Source: Rhodanobacter sp. ANJX3 (GTDB taxonomy: Bacteria > Pseudomonadota > Gammaproteobacteria > Xanthomonadales > Rhodanobacteraceae). Taken from it: a DNA stretch of 64,000 nt. The notes beneath the pieces are model-generated. The model was given only the letters and a program-made list of their open reading frames with translations. It had not been told where the DNA came from and did no database searches. Shown here piece after piece: positions 26,985 to 35,735 of this stretch. Each line of letters begins with the position of its first letter. Within the stretch, counting starts at the first letter, position 1. Location of the stretch: positions 339,108-403,107 of the forward strand of contig NZ_JACHCM010000005.1 of the NCBI RefSeq assembly GCF_014200755.1, given 5' to 3'. Position numbers and translations under genes: made by a program.

Positions 26985-28448
26985 TCAGTTCTTGCTGTTG
27001 CTGCTGGTACTGTTCAACGACGCCAGCGACTGGGTCAGAAAGGTGCTGGTGTTGTTGAGCGAGGAAATCAGCGTATCGAGCGCCGTATACTGCGCCGTTA
27101 GCTGCTGCTGGTAGACCGCCATGCGCGCATTGAGCGCCGTCGTCAGCGATTGCTGATTGGTCAGGTCGGTGTTGAGGCCATTGATGCGGGTCTGCAGAAT
27201 GCCATCGCTGCTTGTATAGCCGTTGATGGCGCTGCTGAGCTTGGTGGCGATGCCGTTCGTGCTGGCGAACAGATTCTGCACCGCGCTGGGATTGCTGAGG
27301 GCCGTCGCGAGCTTGTTGCTGTCTAGCGATATCGTACCGTCGGCATTGCGGGTAACGCCCAGATTGGCCAGCGATCCGATGCTGTTGTTGCCGACCGTGC
27401 CGCCCACTATGCCCGAAATCTGCCGCTGGATCGATGCCAGCGTGCTGTCGCCCAGCAGCACGCCGGCCGCGCCGGTGCTGGTGTCGTAGCTGCTCAGCGT
27501 ACCGACCATGCTGGTATAGCTGTTGTATGCGCTGACCAGATCATTCACCGCGGAGCTGATCGGCGCGGTGTTCTGCGCGACGGTCAGCGTCGACGTGCCG
27601 GTAGCGGCCAGATTGATCGTCACGCCGGTCAAGGCACCACTGACCGCATTGGACGCGCTGCTGACCGCGACACCGTCGATGGTGAGCTTCGCATCGCTGG
27701 CCTCGTTGCTGCCGGGCGTATTGAGCGAATTGGCCAGGCTCGTCAGGCCGCTGCTGCTGGTGGCGTTGGCACTGATACTGAACCCGTTGGCCACGCCGGT
27801 CTTGGTCGAGGTCAACACCAGCTGCGACCCGTTCACGCCGACGACGACGCTGGCCGACACGCCGGGGTTGTTGGTAGCGTTGTTGATCGACGTCGCGATG
27901 CTGCTCAGGGTATCGGTCGACGACACCGCCAAGTTCAGCGTGTTGGCGCCAACCGTGATGTTCAGCGTGCCGCTGCCGACCGGCGTGGAACTGCTTTGCG
28001 CGCCGCTCAGCCGCTTCTGCGCGCTGGCCAGCGCGGAAACGTTGAGGTTGTAGGTGCCGGCCGTGGCATTGGGCAGCGTCGACGCCGTCCCCACGGTAGC
28101 GGTGCCGAGGCTGGCGCTATAGGTGCTGTAAGTCGTACTGGAGGTCAGCTCGGCCAGGGCCGATTGCAAGGCGCTCAAGGCCGTGCTCAGCCCGGTAAGA
28201 CCGGCGATCTGGTTCTGGTCCTGCTGGGTCTGCGCGGCAATCTGCGCCTGCGGGCCGGCCTGTTTGGCGTTGACCAGCGCCGTGATGATCGCGGTCACGT
28301 TCAGCCCGGAACCGATACCGAGCGAACTGAGCAGGCCGGTACCGCTGATGCCACCGCTGGCGGCGCTTCCCGTAGCCGAAGTGGATGACGTCGAGGTACT
28401 CGACGTTACCGCGCTAAGCCCCGACCCGGTACTTGAGATGCTGCTCAT
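26985..28448 (-). CDS. fliD: Flagellar filament cap protein FliD
   Basis: 487 residues. The Ser/Thr/Gly-rich N-terminus is followed by the FliD_N core (LLSSLGIGSGLNVTAIITALV; ending IGSGLNVTAIITALV). The FliD_C region contains LVSAYNSYTSMVGTLSSYD, ISGIVGG and LGVTRNADGTISLDSNKL. A C-terminal coiled coil ends TFLTQSLASLNS. The FliD pentamer caps the growing filament and folds flagellin. It heads the fliDST run; no promoter could be assigned in the gap before it. Confidence 0.95.
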   Translation of the reverse strand: MSSISSTGSGLSAVTSSTSTSSTSATGSAASGGISGTGLLSSLGIGSGLNVTAIITALVNAKQAGPQAQIAAQTQQDQNQIAGLTGLSTALSALQSALAELTSSTTYSTYSASLGTATVGTASTLPNATAGTYNLNVSALASAQKRLSGAQSSSTPVGSGTLNITVGANTLNLAVSSTDTLSSIATSINNATNNPGVSASVVVGVNGSQLVLTSTKTGVANGFSISANATSSSGLTSLANSLNTPGSNEASDAKLTIDGVAVSSASNAVSGALTGVTINLAATGTSTLTVAQNTAPISSAVNDLVSAYNSYTSMVGTLSSYDTSTGAAGVLLGDSTLASIQRQISGIVGGTVGNNSIGSLANLGVTRNADGTISLDSNKLATALSNPSAVQNLFASTNGIATKLSSAINGYTSSDGILQTRINGLNTDLTNQQSLTTALNARMAVYQQQLTAQYTALDTLISSLNNTSTFLTQSLASLNSTSSNSKN

Positions 28449-28595
28449 GGAAGCCTCGCAAAATCGAACTCTGGTTCATTGCGGCGTTATTCGCCGTCAT
28501 CACCAAGTAGCCGGAAAAAACCACGCCATGCGAAGTTTTTACCTGCCACTCGAGTGGGATTTCTGACGGAAATCGCACCGCCGGAACACCCCAAG

Positions 28596-28631
28596 CAAAA
28601 ACCCGGCCATGGCGTCGCGCCATGGCCGGGT
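28596..28631 (-). terminator. Intrinsic terminator of fliC
   Basis: A 13-bp perfect stem (28601-28613 with 28619-28631, ACCCGGCCATGGC and its complement) has a 5-base loop and is followed on the minus strand by five T residues. It lies 9 bp past the fliC stop and separates fliC from fliD. Confidence 0.9.
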
Positions 28632-28639
28632 CACAGCTG

Positions 28640-29863
28640 TTACTGGAGCAGTTTCAGCACTTGCTGCGGCTGCGAATTGGCCGTGGCCAGCACCGAGATA
28701 CCCGCCTGCTGAAGCACCTGAGCCTTGCTCAGATTGGCCGTTTCCTGGGCAAAGTTCGCGTCCTGAATCGAGCTTTGTGAGGATTGCAGGTTGGTCGACT
28801 GCGCACTCAGCGTGGAGATGGTGGACTGGAAGCGATTCTGGATCGCGCCCAGCGTGCTGGAGAAATTGCTCACCGTGGTCAGCGCGGCATCGACGCGCGA
28901 GATCAAGGCATTGGCATCATCCACCGTGAGCACGTCGCCGCCCTGCAGCGAACCGCCTGCCGAGATGCTGTTGCCCGCGGTGTACGAGCCCGTGACGGTG
29001 GGCGAGTTCGCGCCACTGCCGGTGACGCCATTGAAGGTTGCCGAGGTCGTCAGGCTGCTGCCGGTGCCCGCAACCGACGAGGCAGACGCCGCACCGCCAG
29101 AGACTGCCAGCGTGCCGGAGGAAAAGATGTTGACGCCGCCACTGGCGTTCACGGCCGCACTGACGCCGGACAGTCCCGTCGCGTTGATGGCATCGGCCAC
29201 GTCCTGCGCGCTGCTGGCGGTACCGGACAATGTCACAGTGGCACCGTTGGCACCGGTGAGGCTGATGCTGGAAAGATCGAGCGTCGTCGCGTTGCCGGAG
29301 GCATCGACGAAATCGCCGCTCAGGCTGCCGGTGGACACTTCGGAAACCTTGCCGACCTGGCTGGTCGTTACGCCCTGGCCCAGATTTACGTCGATCGTCT
29401 GGCCCACGTTCGCGCCGATCTGGAAGGACAAGCTACCCGCCTGACCATTGAGCACGTTGGTGCCGTTGAAGCTGGTCTGGTTCGCGATGCGGGTGATTTC
29501 CGACAGGCGCTGCTGCACTTCGGTATTGATGGCGGCGCGATCGGACGCCTGATAGGTACCGTTGGCCGCCTGCACCGCCAGATCGCGGATGGCCTGCAGG
29601 TTGGAGGTGACCTGGGTCAGCGCCGAACCGGCCGTCTGGGCCAGGTTGATCGCGTCGCTGGCATTCGTGCTGGCCGTGGAGAGACCACCGATCTGGGTCT
29701 GAAAGCGGGTGGCGATGGCGAAGCCGGCCGCGTTGTCGGCGGCACTGTTGATCTGCAGGCCGGAAGAGAGGCGCTCGGTCGCTGTTGCCAGCGCGCTCTG
29801 CGACTTGTTGAGGTTGTTCTGCGCATTCAGCGAAGAGATATTGGTGTTGATGACCAGTGACAT
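28640..29863 (-). CDS. fliC: Flagellin FliC
   Basis: 407 residues from ATG 29863 (MSLVINTNISSLNAQNNL), with a GGAG Shine-Dalgarno just upstream; earlier in-frame codons overlap the promoter. The N-terminal D0/D1 helices (about 1-175) include TERLSSGLQINSAADNAAG. A variable Gly/Ala/Ser/Thr-rich centre (about 180-310) precedes the C-terminal D1/D0 (LGAIQNRFQSTISTL, ETANLSKAQVLQQAGISVLA). It is the main filament subunit and the only flagellin gene in the window. The Ser/Thr-rich central surface and a glycosylation cassette next door suggest that it is glycosylated. Confidence 0.97.
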   Translation of the reverse strand: MSLVINTNISSLNAQNNLNKSQSALATATERLSSGLQINSAADNAAGFAIATRFQTQIGGLSTASTNASDAINLAQTAGSALTQVTSNLQAIRDLAVQAANGTYQASDRAAINTEVQQRLSEITRIANQTSFNGTNVLNGQAGSLSFQIGANVGQTIDVNLGQGVTTSQVGKVSEVSTGSLSGDFVDASGNATTLDLSSISLTGANGATVTLSGTASSAQDVADAINATGLSGVSAAVNASGGVNIFSSGTLAVSGGAASASSVAGTGSSLTTSATFNGVTGSGANSPTVTGSYTAGNSISAGGSLQGGDVLTVDDANALISRVDAALTTVSNFSSTLGAIQNRFQSTISTLSAQSTNLQSSQSSIQDANFAQETANLSKAQVLQQAGISVLATANSQPQQVLKLLQ

Positions 29864-29958
29864 GATTGTCTCCTTGGGAACCGAAAGCCGGTTTGTCGAG
29901 TTGGACGCATTCCGGCGGGGTTTCCGGCAAAAACGGAGTACCAGCCGCCTCGGTAAGT

Positions 29959-29985
29959 TTTTCGGCATCCCCCGCAAATACTTTA
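29959..29985 (-). promoter_or_regulatory. Sigma-28 promoter of fliC
   Basis: On the minus strand TAAA is followed by 15 bases and GCCGAAAA, matching the TAAA-N15-GCCGATAA consensus with one mismatch. The start near 29950 leaves a leader of about 85-90 bases. Confidence 0.88.
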
Positions 29986-30185
29986 GAGCCTGAGTTCGCG
30001 ACAAGATGTCAAGCAGCAGATTTCAAGGCCGCCTGCGCTCTATTGATGGCATGGCTCAATAACGCCACTTTCTCGGCGTTGCCTCTTGGATCAATACCGT
30101 TATCGGCGAAACACGGCGCGGCTGGACCGCATCGCGGCATCCACGCCCAAGTGATTGGCATCATGTTTGCTCACGGTTTCGCATG

Positions 30186-30225
30186 CCCATGCCGATGCGA
30201 CGGAAAACCGTCGCATCGGCATGGG
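30186..30225. repeat. Perfect 18-bp inverted repeat with 4-base loop
   Basis: The arms CCCATGCCGATGCGACGG (30186-30203) and its exact complement (30208-30225) flank an AAAA loop. There is no T-run after it on either strand, so it is not a standard terminator. It sits about 80 bp before the aminotransferase gene and about 320 bp upstream of the fliC ATG. It could be an RNA-stabilising hairpin, a protein-binding dyad or a REP-like element. Confidence 0.9.
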
Positions 30226-30304
30226 TCCCGATACTGTCGACCAACCAAGGGAACGCCACGATGTCATCGATCGCCACGCGACAACCAGCGCACGGCAGTG
30301 ATTC

Positions 30305-31468
30305 ATGCGAACGCATCATCGTGGCGTATCGGAAATGCCGCCAGTGAACGCACCCGGCAAGATTCCCTTATTGGTGGCGCAGCTACCCGACGCCGATGCA
30401 TTGCTGCCCTATTTGCGACAGATCGATGCCAATCGCTGGTACACCAACTTTGGCCCACTGGTGGTGCAGCTCGAGCAGCGCTTCGCGGCAAGCTTTGCCT
30501 CGACGCCGACCGCGCCGACGGTCATTACCGCCGCCAGCGGCACCGCCGGCCTCGAACTCGTACTGGGGGCACTGGAACTGCCGCCCGGCTCCAGCGTGCT
30601 GCTGCCGGCGCTCACCTTCGTCGCCACCGCCACTGCCGTGATCCGTGCCGGCTATCGGCCGTTGATCGGCGACGTCGATGCATCGAGCTGGCTGCTGACG
30701 CCCGATACCGCCCGCGACTATGTCGCGAACCATCGCGTCGCCGCGGTAATGCCGGTGGCCACTTTCGGCAATCCCCAGGATGTCGACGCCTGGGATGCCT
30801 TTACGCTCGACACCGGCATACCCGTAGTGATCGATGCCGCCGGTGCCTACGGCAATCAACGCATCGGCCGACATTGCCATGTCGTGTTCAGCCTGCATGC
30901 CACCAAGGCGCTGGCCGCCGGCGAAGGCGGCCTGGTGGTGAGCTACGACCGGATACTGGCCGCGCGCGTGCGTCGCCTGAGCAATTTCGGGATCGACCTG
31001 GAACGCGGCAGCCAGGTGTTTGTCGCCGGCGAAAACGGCAAGCTCAGCGAATACCATGCCGCCGTGGCGCATGCCGCGCTGGATCAATGGCCGGTGATGG
31101 TCGAGCGGCGGCGCGCGGTGCAGTTCCGCTACCAGCGCATGCTGGATCATTATTGTCCCGATCTGCGCCTGCAGTGCCGGGCGGAAAACGGCATCTACCC
31201 GATCCTGGTGGTGCTGTTGCCGCCGGGCCAGCACGCGCGCGATCTGCAACCCGAACTGCTTTCGCGCGGCATAGAAACACGCCAATGGTATTGCCCTACG
31301 CTGGATCGGCACCCGGCATTCGTCGGGTGTGCCGCCGGGCCGCTGCCCATTGCGCACGAGCTGGCCGAACGTCTGCTCGGCCTGCCTTTCTTCGTGGATA
31401 TCGACGAGGCGCAAATGCGGCGCGTGGCCAGCGGCATGGCCGAATCCATGCAAATGGCACACGCATGA
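30305..31468 (+). CDS. DegT/DnrJ/EryC1/StrS sugar aminotransferase (flagellin glycan synthesis)
   Basis: 387 residues from ATG 30305; MPPVNAPGK at 30335 is an equally plausible start. It is a PLP-dependent aspartate-aminotransferase fold of the nucleotide-sugar aminotransferase family. The N-terminal WYTNFGPLVVQLEQRFA, ASGTAGLELVL, VIDAAGAYG (Asp177, PLP nitrogen contact) and HATKALAAGEGG (Lys201, Schiff base) are seen. It would transfer an amino group to a keto-sugar nucleotide, as VioA-type enzymes do for the 4-amino sugars on Pseudomonas flagellin. Its stop overlaps the start of the acetyltransferase gene (ATGA). The position beside fliC supports a role in flagellin glycosylation; the exact sugar is unknown. 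Confidence 0.85.
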   Translation: MRTHHRGVSEMPPVNAPGKIPLLVAQLPDADALLPYLRQIDANRWYTNFGPLVVQLEQRFAASFASTPTAPTVITAASGTAGLELVLGALELPPGSSVLLPALTFVATATAVIRAGYRPLIGDVDASSWLLTPDTARDYVANHRVAAVMPVATFGNPQDVDAWDAFTLDTGIPVVIDAAGAYGNQRIGRHCHVVFSLHATKALAAGEGGLVVSYDRILAARVRRLSNFGIDLERGSQVFVAGENGKLSEYHAAVAHAALDQWPVMVERRRAVQFRYQRMLDHYCPDLRLQCRAENGIYPILVVLLPPGQHARDLQPELLSRGIETRQWYCPTLDRHPAFVGCAAGPLPIAHELAERLLGLPFFVDIDEAQMRRVASGMAESMQMAHA

Positions 31469-32037
31469 GCCTGCTTGATACGACCACGCTCGGCCTGCAT
31501 CAGCACGGCCGCAACGTGCGGATTTATTCCGGCGCAAAAATCATCGGCGCCGAATTCATCACCTTGGGCGACAACGTGATCATCGACGACTTTGTGATGA
31601 TTTACGCCACGGCCCCGACGGTCATCGGCAGCCATGTGCACATCGCCTCGTTCTGCTCGCTGGTGGGGGGTGGCGAACTGCGCATAGGCGATTTCTGCGC
31701 GCTGTCCTCGGGCGTGCGGGTACTGACCGGCTCGGATGATTTCCTTGGCGGCGGCCTGACCAACTCGACGATTCCGGCACCGTTCCGGCATGTCTCGCGC
31801 TCGTATGTCCATGTCGGTCGTCACGCCATGATCGGCACCAACACCGTGCTGTTGCCCGGCACCCGCATCGGCGAAGGCACCGTGGTTGGCGCCGGCAGCC
31901 TGGTCAACCGCGATCTGGCGCCCTGGGGAATCTATGTCGGCAGCCCCGCGCGGCGCATCCGCGAGCGGCCGAGCGAGCAAATTCTGGCGCAGGAGGCGGC
32001 TTTGCAGGCCAGCCACCCTTTTCAATGCATCGCTTAA
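31465..32037 (+). CDS. Hexapeptide-repeat (left-handed beta-helix) acetyltransferase
   Basis: 190 residues from ATG 31465, overlapping the aminotransferase stop (ATGA). Imperfect hexapeptide repeats run through most of the protein (VIGSHVHIASFCSL, LRIGDFCALSSG, VHVGRHAMIGTNTVLLPG, IGEGTVVGAGSLV), ending in WGIYVGSPARRIRERP, the usual CoA-contact end of this family. It probably acylates the amino group installed by the preceding aminotransferase. That would resemble the vioA-vioB pairs in flagellin glycosylation islands. The acyl group and sugar cannot be told from sequence. Confidence 0.85.
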   Translation: MSLLDTTTLGLHQHGRNVRIYSGAKIIGAEFITLGDNVIIDDFVMIYATAPTVIGSHVHIASFCSLVGGGELRIGDFCALSSGVRVLTGSDDFLGGGLTNSTIPAPFRHVSRSYVHVGRHAMIGTNTVLLPGTRIGEGTVVGAGSLVNRDLAPWGIYVGSPARRIRERPSEQILAQEAALQASHPFQCIA

Positions 32038-32077
32038 GCGCCTTGCATCATCTCATCACCATTGCAAAGAGCTGCCC

Positions 32078-35000
32078 ATGAGCGGACCGCAACCGTCGAT
32101 CCAGGAGATACAGCAGGCACAGCTGCTGCAGGCGCAACAGCGCATCGAATTGATGCAGCAATTCTTCAACGAGCATGGCCTGCGCGAAAAAACGTACCTG
32201 CGCCGCAACGACGCTGCCCGGCTCGAGCGGATTCGCACGAGCCCCGACTACGCCGCGGCGTATGCCGCGCAACCGCTGATCTCGATCATCGTGCCGACGT
32301 ACAACCGCGCGAAGATCATCATCGAGCGCACCCTGCCCAGCGTGCTGCGCCAGGATTACCCGCACTGGGAACTGCTGATCGTCGCCGACCGCATGGACGA
32401 GGCGCAGGCGGCGATGCTGCGCGATGCCGCCGACAGCGATCCGCGCGTGCATTTTCACAATCTCAAACGACGCGGCAAGTATCCGTCGCTGAAAGGACCG
32501 ATGTGGTACGTCGCCGGCACGAAACCGATGAACTTCGGCTTGCGCTGCGCGCGCGGCGCCTGGATCGCCCATCTCGACGACGATGACGAGTTCTTGCCCG
32601 AGCACCTGTCGAGCCTGTTGCACGCCGCGCAAACCCAGCGCAGTGAATGGGCGCACAGCAAAGTACGGTTTATCGACGACCTCGGCCGCGAGCAGGGTCT
32701 GGTCGGTAGCGAGATACCGGTACACGGCGTCATTTCGCGCATCGGCAGCCTTTATCACGCCGGTCTGAAGACGTTTCGCTACAACCCCGGTTGCTGGAAG
32801 TATTTCTATCCAGGCGACTGGGATCTGTGGGAGCGCCTGCTGCAAATGGGCGTCAGTCATACGCATGTGGCGCAGGCCACGGCGATCCACCACGGCGATT
32901 ATTTCCGCAGTGACGTCGTCAATGGCCAGAATGAGCTGGCGATCAGCATCGTCCATCGCGCGCCTACGCCTACCGAAGCCTATCGTCAGTGGCTGCAACC
33001 GATGCGGTTGAGCCCCTTGCAGGTGTCGCTGCAAGAGGCGCGTCATGGACTGCGCAGCGTCCATGTGGTGGTGATCGATGCCAGCGGCGATATGCCCGGA
33101 CTGCAGCGCAGCCTGTCCAGCCTGAGCGCGCAGCTGTATCAGCCGTGGGGCATAAGCGTGCTGTCGGTCGACAGCCCCGCCCTCGCCGATGGCGTATCGC
33201 TGCAACCTCTGCGCGATGACGGGATCGCCCAGCTCAACGAGCTGATACACGATACCGATGCCGAATGGCTGCTGCCGCTGTACGCCGGCGACGAGCTGGC
33301 CGAACACGCGCTGCTCCTGCTGGCCGATCGCATTGGCGCACAGTCGGAACTGGCCTGCTGCTATGTCGATGAAGATGTCTGGCAAGGCGATGGTTACGAC
33401 CAGCCGCTGTTCAAACCCGATTTCAACCTCGACCTGTTGCGCAGTTACCCCTATATCGGCCGCACGCTGGCGATGAGCAGGCAGGCGCTGCTGGCACTGG
33501 GCGGCCTGAATCCGATCTTTGGGCCGCTTGCCCACTGTGACCTCGTCCTGCGGATCGTGGAGCGCTTCGACCTGGCCGCGGTCGGCCATATCGCCGAGGT
33601 GCTCTATCACGCCAGCCAGCCGTTCTCGCAATGGCTGGCCTCGCCCGAGGTAGGCAGGGAATCGGCCGCGGTGGTCAGTGCGCATCTGCAGCGGCTCAAT
33701 ATCGAGCACGACATGCTGCCAGGCGCGGCATCCGGCATGAATCGCGTACGCTATCTGCACGCGCGGCAGCCGATGGTTTCGATCATCGTCCCGACCCGCG
33801 ACCAGCTGCCCATGCTCAACGGGCTGATCGACAGCCTGCTGGCCAAGACGAGCTACCCGAACTACGAGCTGTTGATCGTCGACAACGGCAGCGAGGAACC
33901 GGCCGCGTGCGCGTACCTGGACGGCATCGAGGGCTTGCGCAGCGAGCAGCTGCGGGTGCTGCGCTATCCGCATCCGTTCAATTATTCGGCCATCAACAAT
34001 TTCGCCGCGGCGCAGGCGCGCGGTGAATACTTGATCCTCCTCAACAACGATACCGCGGTGCTGCACGAGGACTGGATCGAAGCGCTGCTCAACCATGCGC
34101 AGCGCCCCGAGGTGGGTATCGTCGGCGCCAAGCTGCACTATCCCGATGGCCGTATCCAGCACGCAGGCGTGGTGCTCGGTCTGCGCGGTCCGGCCGATCA
34201 CCCGTTCATCGGCCAGCCGATGGATGCGCATGGCTACATGCACCGGCTGCAGGTCGACCAGAACTACACCGCCGTTACCGCCGCCTGCCTGATGGTGCGC
34301 AAGTCCATCTACGACGAGGTGGGCGGCCTGGACGAGCAGGATTTCAAAGTCTCCTACAACGATGTCGATTTCTGCCTGAAGGTGCATCAGGCCGGCCATC
34401 TCATCGTATGGACGCCGTATGCACGGTTGATGCACGAAGGCAGCGTGAGCCAGAACAAGGTCGACAAGACCGCGCAGGAGGCAAAACAGAAACGCTTCCA
34501 GGGCGAACAGAACGCGATGTATCGCAAGTGGCTGCCGCTGCTCGCGCGCGATCCCGCCTATAGCGTCAACCTGAGCATCGATGGCATCGGCTTCGAGTTG
34601 GAGCAGCAGCGCAGCACGGCGTGGCAACCGTTCGTGCAACCGCTGCTGCCACGCCTGTTCTGTGTGGCCGCCGACGAGACGGGCTGCGGCCACTACCGTG
34701 TCCGCCAGCCGTTCGACGCCATGCGGCGCGAGGGACTGGCCGAAGGCATCGTGGCCGCCGAGCATCTGCTGCCGGTGGCGATGGAGCGTTTCCAGCCGAC
34801 GGCGCTGGTGCTGCAGCGGCAGGTCACCGATACGCAGATCAAACTGCTGGAAAATTATCGCGACTTTTCGCGCGCGTTCCGGATCTACGAGCTGGACGAC
34901 TACCTGCCCAATATCCCGGTCAAGAGCGCGTTCCACAACATCATGCCGAAAGATGTGGTGAAGTCGCTTCGCCGGGCGATCGGCACGGTCGATCGTTTCA

Positions 35001-35629
35001 TCGTATCGACCGCCGTGCTGGCCGAGCAGTTCAAGGGGTTTCATGCCGATATCCGCGTGGTGGAAAACCGGCTGCCGCCGCGGTGGTGGAGCGAGCTGAA
35101 AAATCGTCGACGGATCGGCGCTAAGCCGCGGGTAGGCTGGGGCGGTGGAGCGAGCCATCGCGGCGACCTGGAATTGATTGCCGATGTGGTGCGCGACTTG
35201 GCCAACGAGGTGGAATGGGTCTTTTTCGGGATGTGCCCGGACAAGCTTCGTCCCTATGTTCACGAATTCCACCCGGGCGTCCCCATCGGGGAGTACCCGG
35301 CCAAACTGGCCTCGCTCGATCTCGATCTCGCGCTGGCGCCGCTGGAAGACAACGTATTCAATGCCTGCAAGAGCAGTCTGCGCCTGCTCGAGTACGGCGC
35401 CTGCGGTTTTCCGGTCGTCTGCAGCGACATCGTCTGCTACGACAACGACCTGCCGGTGACGCGCGTGAAAAATCGCTACAAGGACTGGATGGCAGGCATC
35501 CGCATGCACCTGGACGACATGGACTCGACCGCCAGGGCCGGCGACGCCTTGCGCGATGCGGTGCACCGCGACTGGATGCTCGAGGGTCAGCACCTGGTCG
35601 ACTGGCGCAATGCATGGCTGCCTGGCTGA
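32078..35629 (+). CDS. Large multi-domain glycosyltransferase (probable flagellin glycosyltransferase)
   Basis: 1183 residues from ATG 32078 (MSGPQPSIQEIQQAQLLQ). Four glycosyltransferase-like modules can be read. A GT2 domain at about 68-320 has LISIIVPTYNRA and the acidic HLDDDDEF. A second GT2-like unit at about 328-545 has a weak N-half but a good C-half (CYVDEDVWQGDGYDQPLFKPDFN). A third GT2 domain at about 567-815 has VSIIVPTRDQLPMLN and LLNNDTAVLHEDW. A C-terminal GT-B-like unit at about 858-1183 has CGHYRVRQPFDAM and LLEYGACGFPVVC. Such large proteins beside fliC build the flagellin glycan in xanthomonads and pseudomonads. It is soluble, with no membrane span seen. The assignment to flagellin is by context. 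Confidence 0.85.
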   Translation: MSGPQPSIQEIQQAQLLQAQQRIELMQQFFNEHGLREKTYLRRNDAARLERIRTSPDYAAAYAAQPLISIIVPTYNRAKIIIERTLPSVLRQDYPHWELLIVADRMDEAQAAMLRDAADSDPRVHFHNLKRRGKYPSLKGPMWYVAGTKPMNFGLRCARGAWIAHLDDDDEFLPEHLSSLLHAAQTQRSEWAHSKVRFIDDLGREQGLVGSEIPVHGVISRIGSLYHAGLKTFRYNPGCWKYFYPGDWDLWERLLQMGVSHTHVAQATAIHHGDYFRSDVVNGQNELAISIVHRAPTPTEAYRQWLQPMRLSPLQVSLQEARHGLRSVHVVVIDASGDMPGLQRSLSSLSAQLYQPWGISVLSVDSPALADGVSLQPLRDDGIAQLNELIHDTDAEWLLPLYAGDELAEHALLLLADRIGAQSELACCYVDEDVWQGDGYDQPLFKPDFNLDLLRSYPYIGRTLAMSRQALLALGGLNPIFGPLAHCDLVLRIVERFDLAAVGHIAEVLYHASQPFSQWLASPEVGRESAAVVSAHLQRLNIEHDMLPGAASGMNRVRYLHARQPMVSIIVPTRDQLPMLNGLIDSLLAKTSYPNYELLIVDNGSEEPAACAYLDGIEGLRSEQLRVLRYPHPFNYSAINNFAAAQARGEYLILLNNDTAVLHEDWIEALLNHAQRPEVGIVGAKLHYPDGRIQHAGVVLGLRGPADHPFIGQPMDAHGYMHRLQVDQNYTAVTAACLMVRKSIYDEVGGLDEQDFKVSYNDVDFCLKVHQAGHLIVWTPYARLMHEGSVSQNKVDKTAQEAKQKRFQGEQNAMYRKWLPLLARDPAYSVNLSIDGIGFELEQQRSTAWQPFVQPLLPRLFCVAADETGCGHYRVRQPFDAMRREGLAEGIVAAEHLLPVAMERFQPTALVLQRQVTDTQIKLLENYRDFSRAFRIYELDDYLPNIPVKSAFHNIMPKDVVKSLRRAIGTVDRFIVSTAVLAEQFKGFHADIRVVENRLPPRWWSELKNRRRIGAKPRVGWGGGASHRGDLELIADVVRDLANEVEWVFFGMCPDKLRPYVHEFHPGVPIGEYPAKLASLDLDLALAPLEDNVFNACKSSLRLLEYGACGFPVVCSDIVCYDNDLPVTRVKNRYKDWMAGIRMHLDDMDSTARAGDALRDAVHRDWMLEGQHLVDWRNAWLPG

Positions 35630-35674
35630 CAAACGACCACGCAGGCGGCCGCAATCATCACGGATGATGGCGGC

Positions 35675-35701
35675 TCAAGTATTTCCTGGTCCAGCCGAAC
35701 T
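35675..35701 (+). promoter_or_regulatory. Sigma-28 promoter of the PAS chemoreceptor gene
   Basis: TCAA at 35675, 15 bases, then GCCGAACT at 35694-35701. The -35 differs from TAAA by one base and the GCCGA core is intact. The start site would be near 35710, about 26 bases before the ATG. The bases AAGTATTT after the -35 start also occur in the fliC promoter. Confidence 0.75.
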
Positions 35702-35735
35702 TTTGCCTTGTCGTTTAACTCGGAGTTCCAGGCAA

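Larger units (their letters stand above)
29864..30304. other. 441-bp gap between fliC and the glycosylation genes
   Basis: No gene is recognised. It holds the divergently oriented fliC sigma-28 promoter and leader and a perfect 18-bp inverted repeat (listed separately). A short minus-strand reading frame here has no family resemblance. I could not identify the plus-strand promoter for the glycosylation cassette. Confidence 0.6.

Noticed and set aside
27000..29800. Repetitive GC-rich codons in fliD and fliC resembling a repeat array.
   Set aside because: They are irregular Ser/Thr/Gly/Ala codons of filament proteins, with no constant repeat and spacer lengths, so not CRISPR.
32048..35632. Open reading frame of about 1190 codons on the minus strand opposite the large glycosyltransferase gene.
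   Set aside because: The plus strand has clear GT2 motifs. The antisense product is His/Gln/Arg-rich with no recognisable domain, as expected from GC-skewed codon use.
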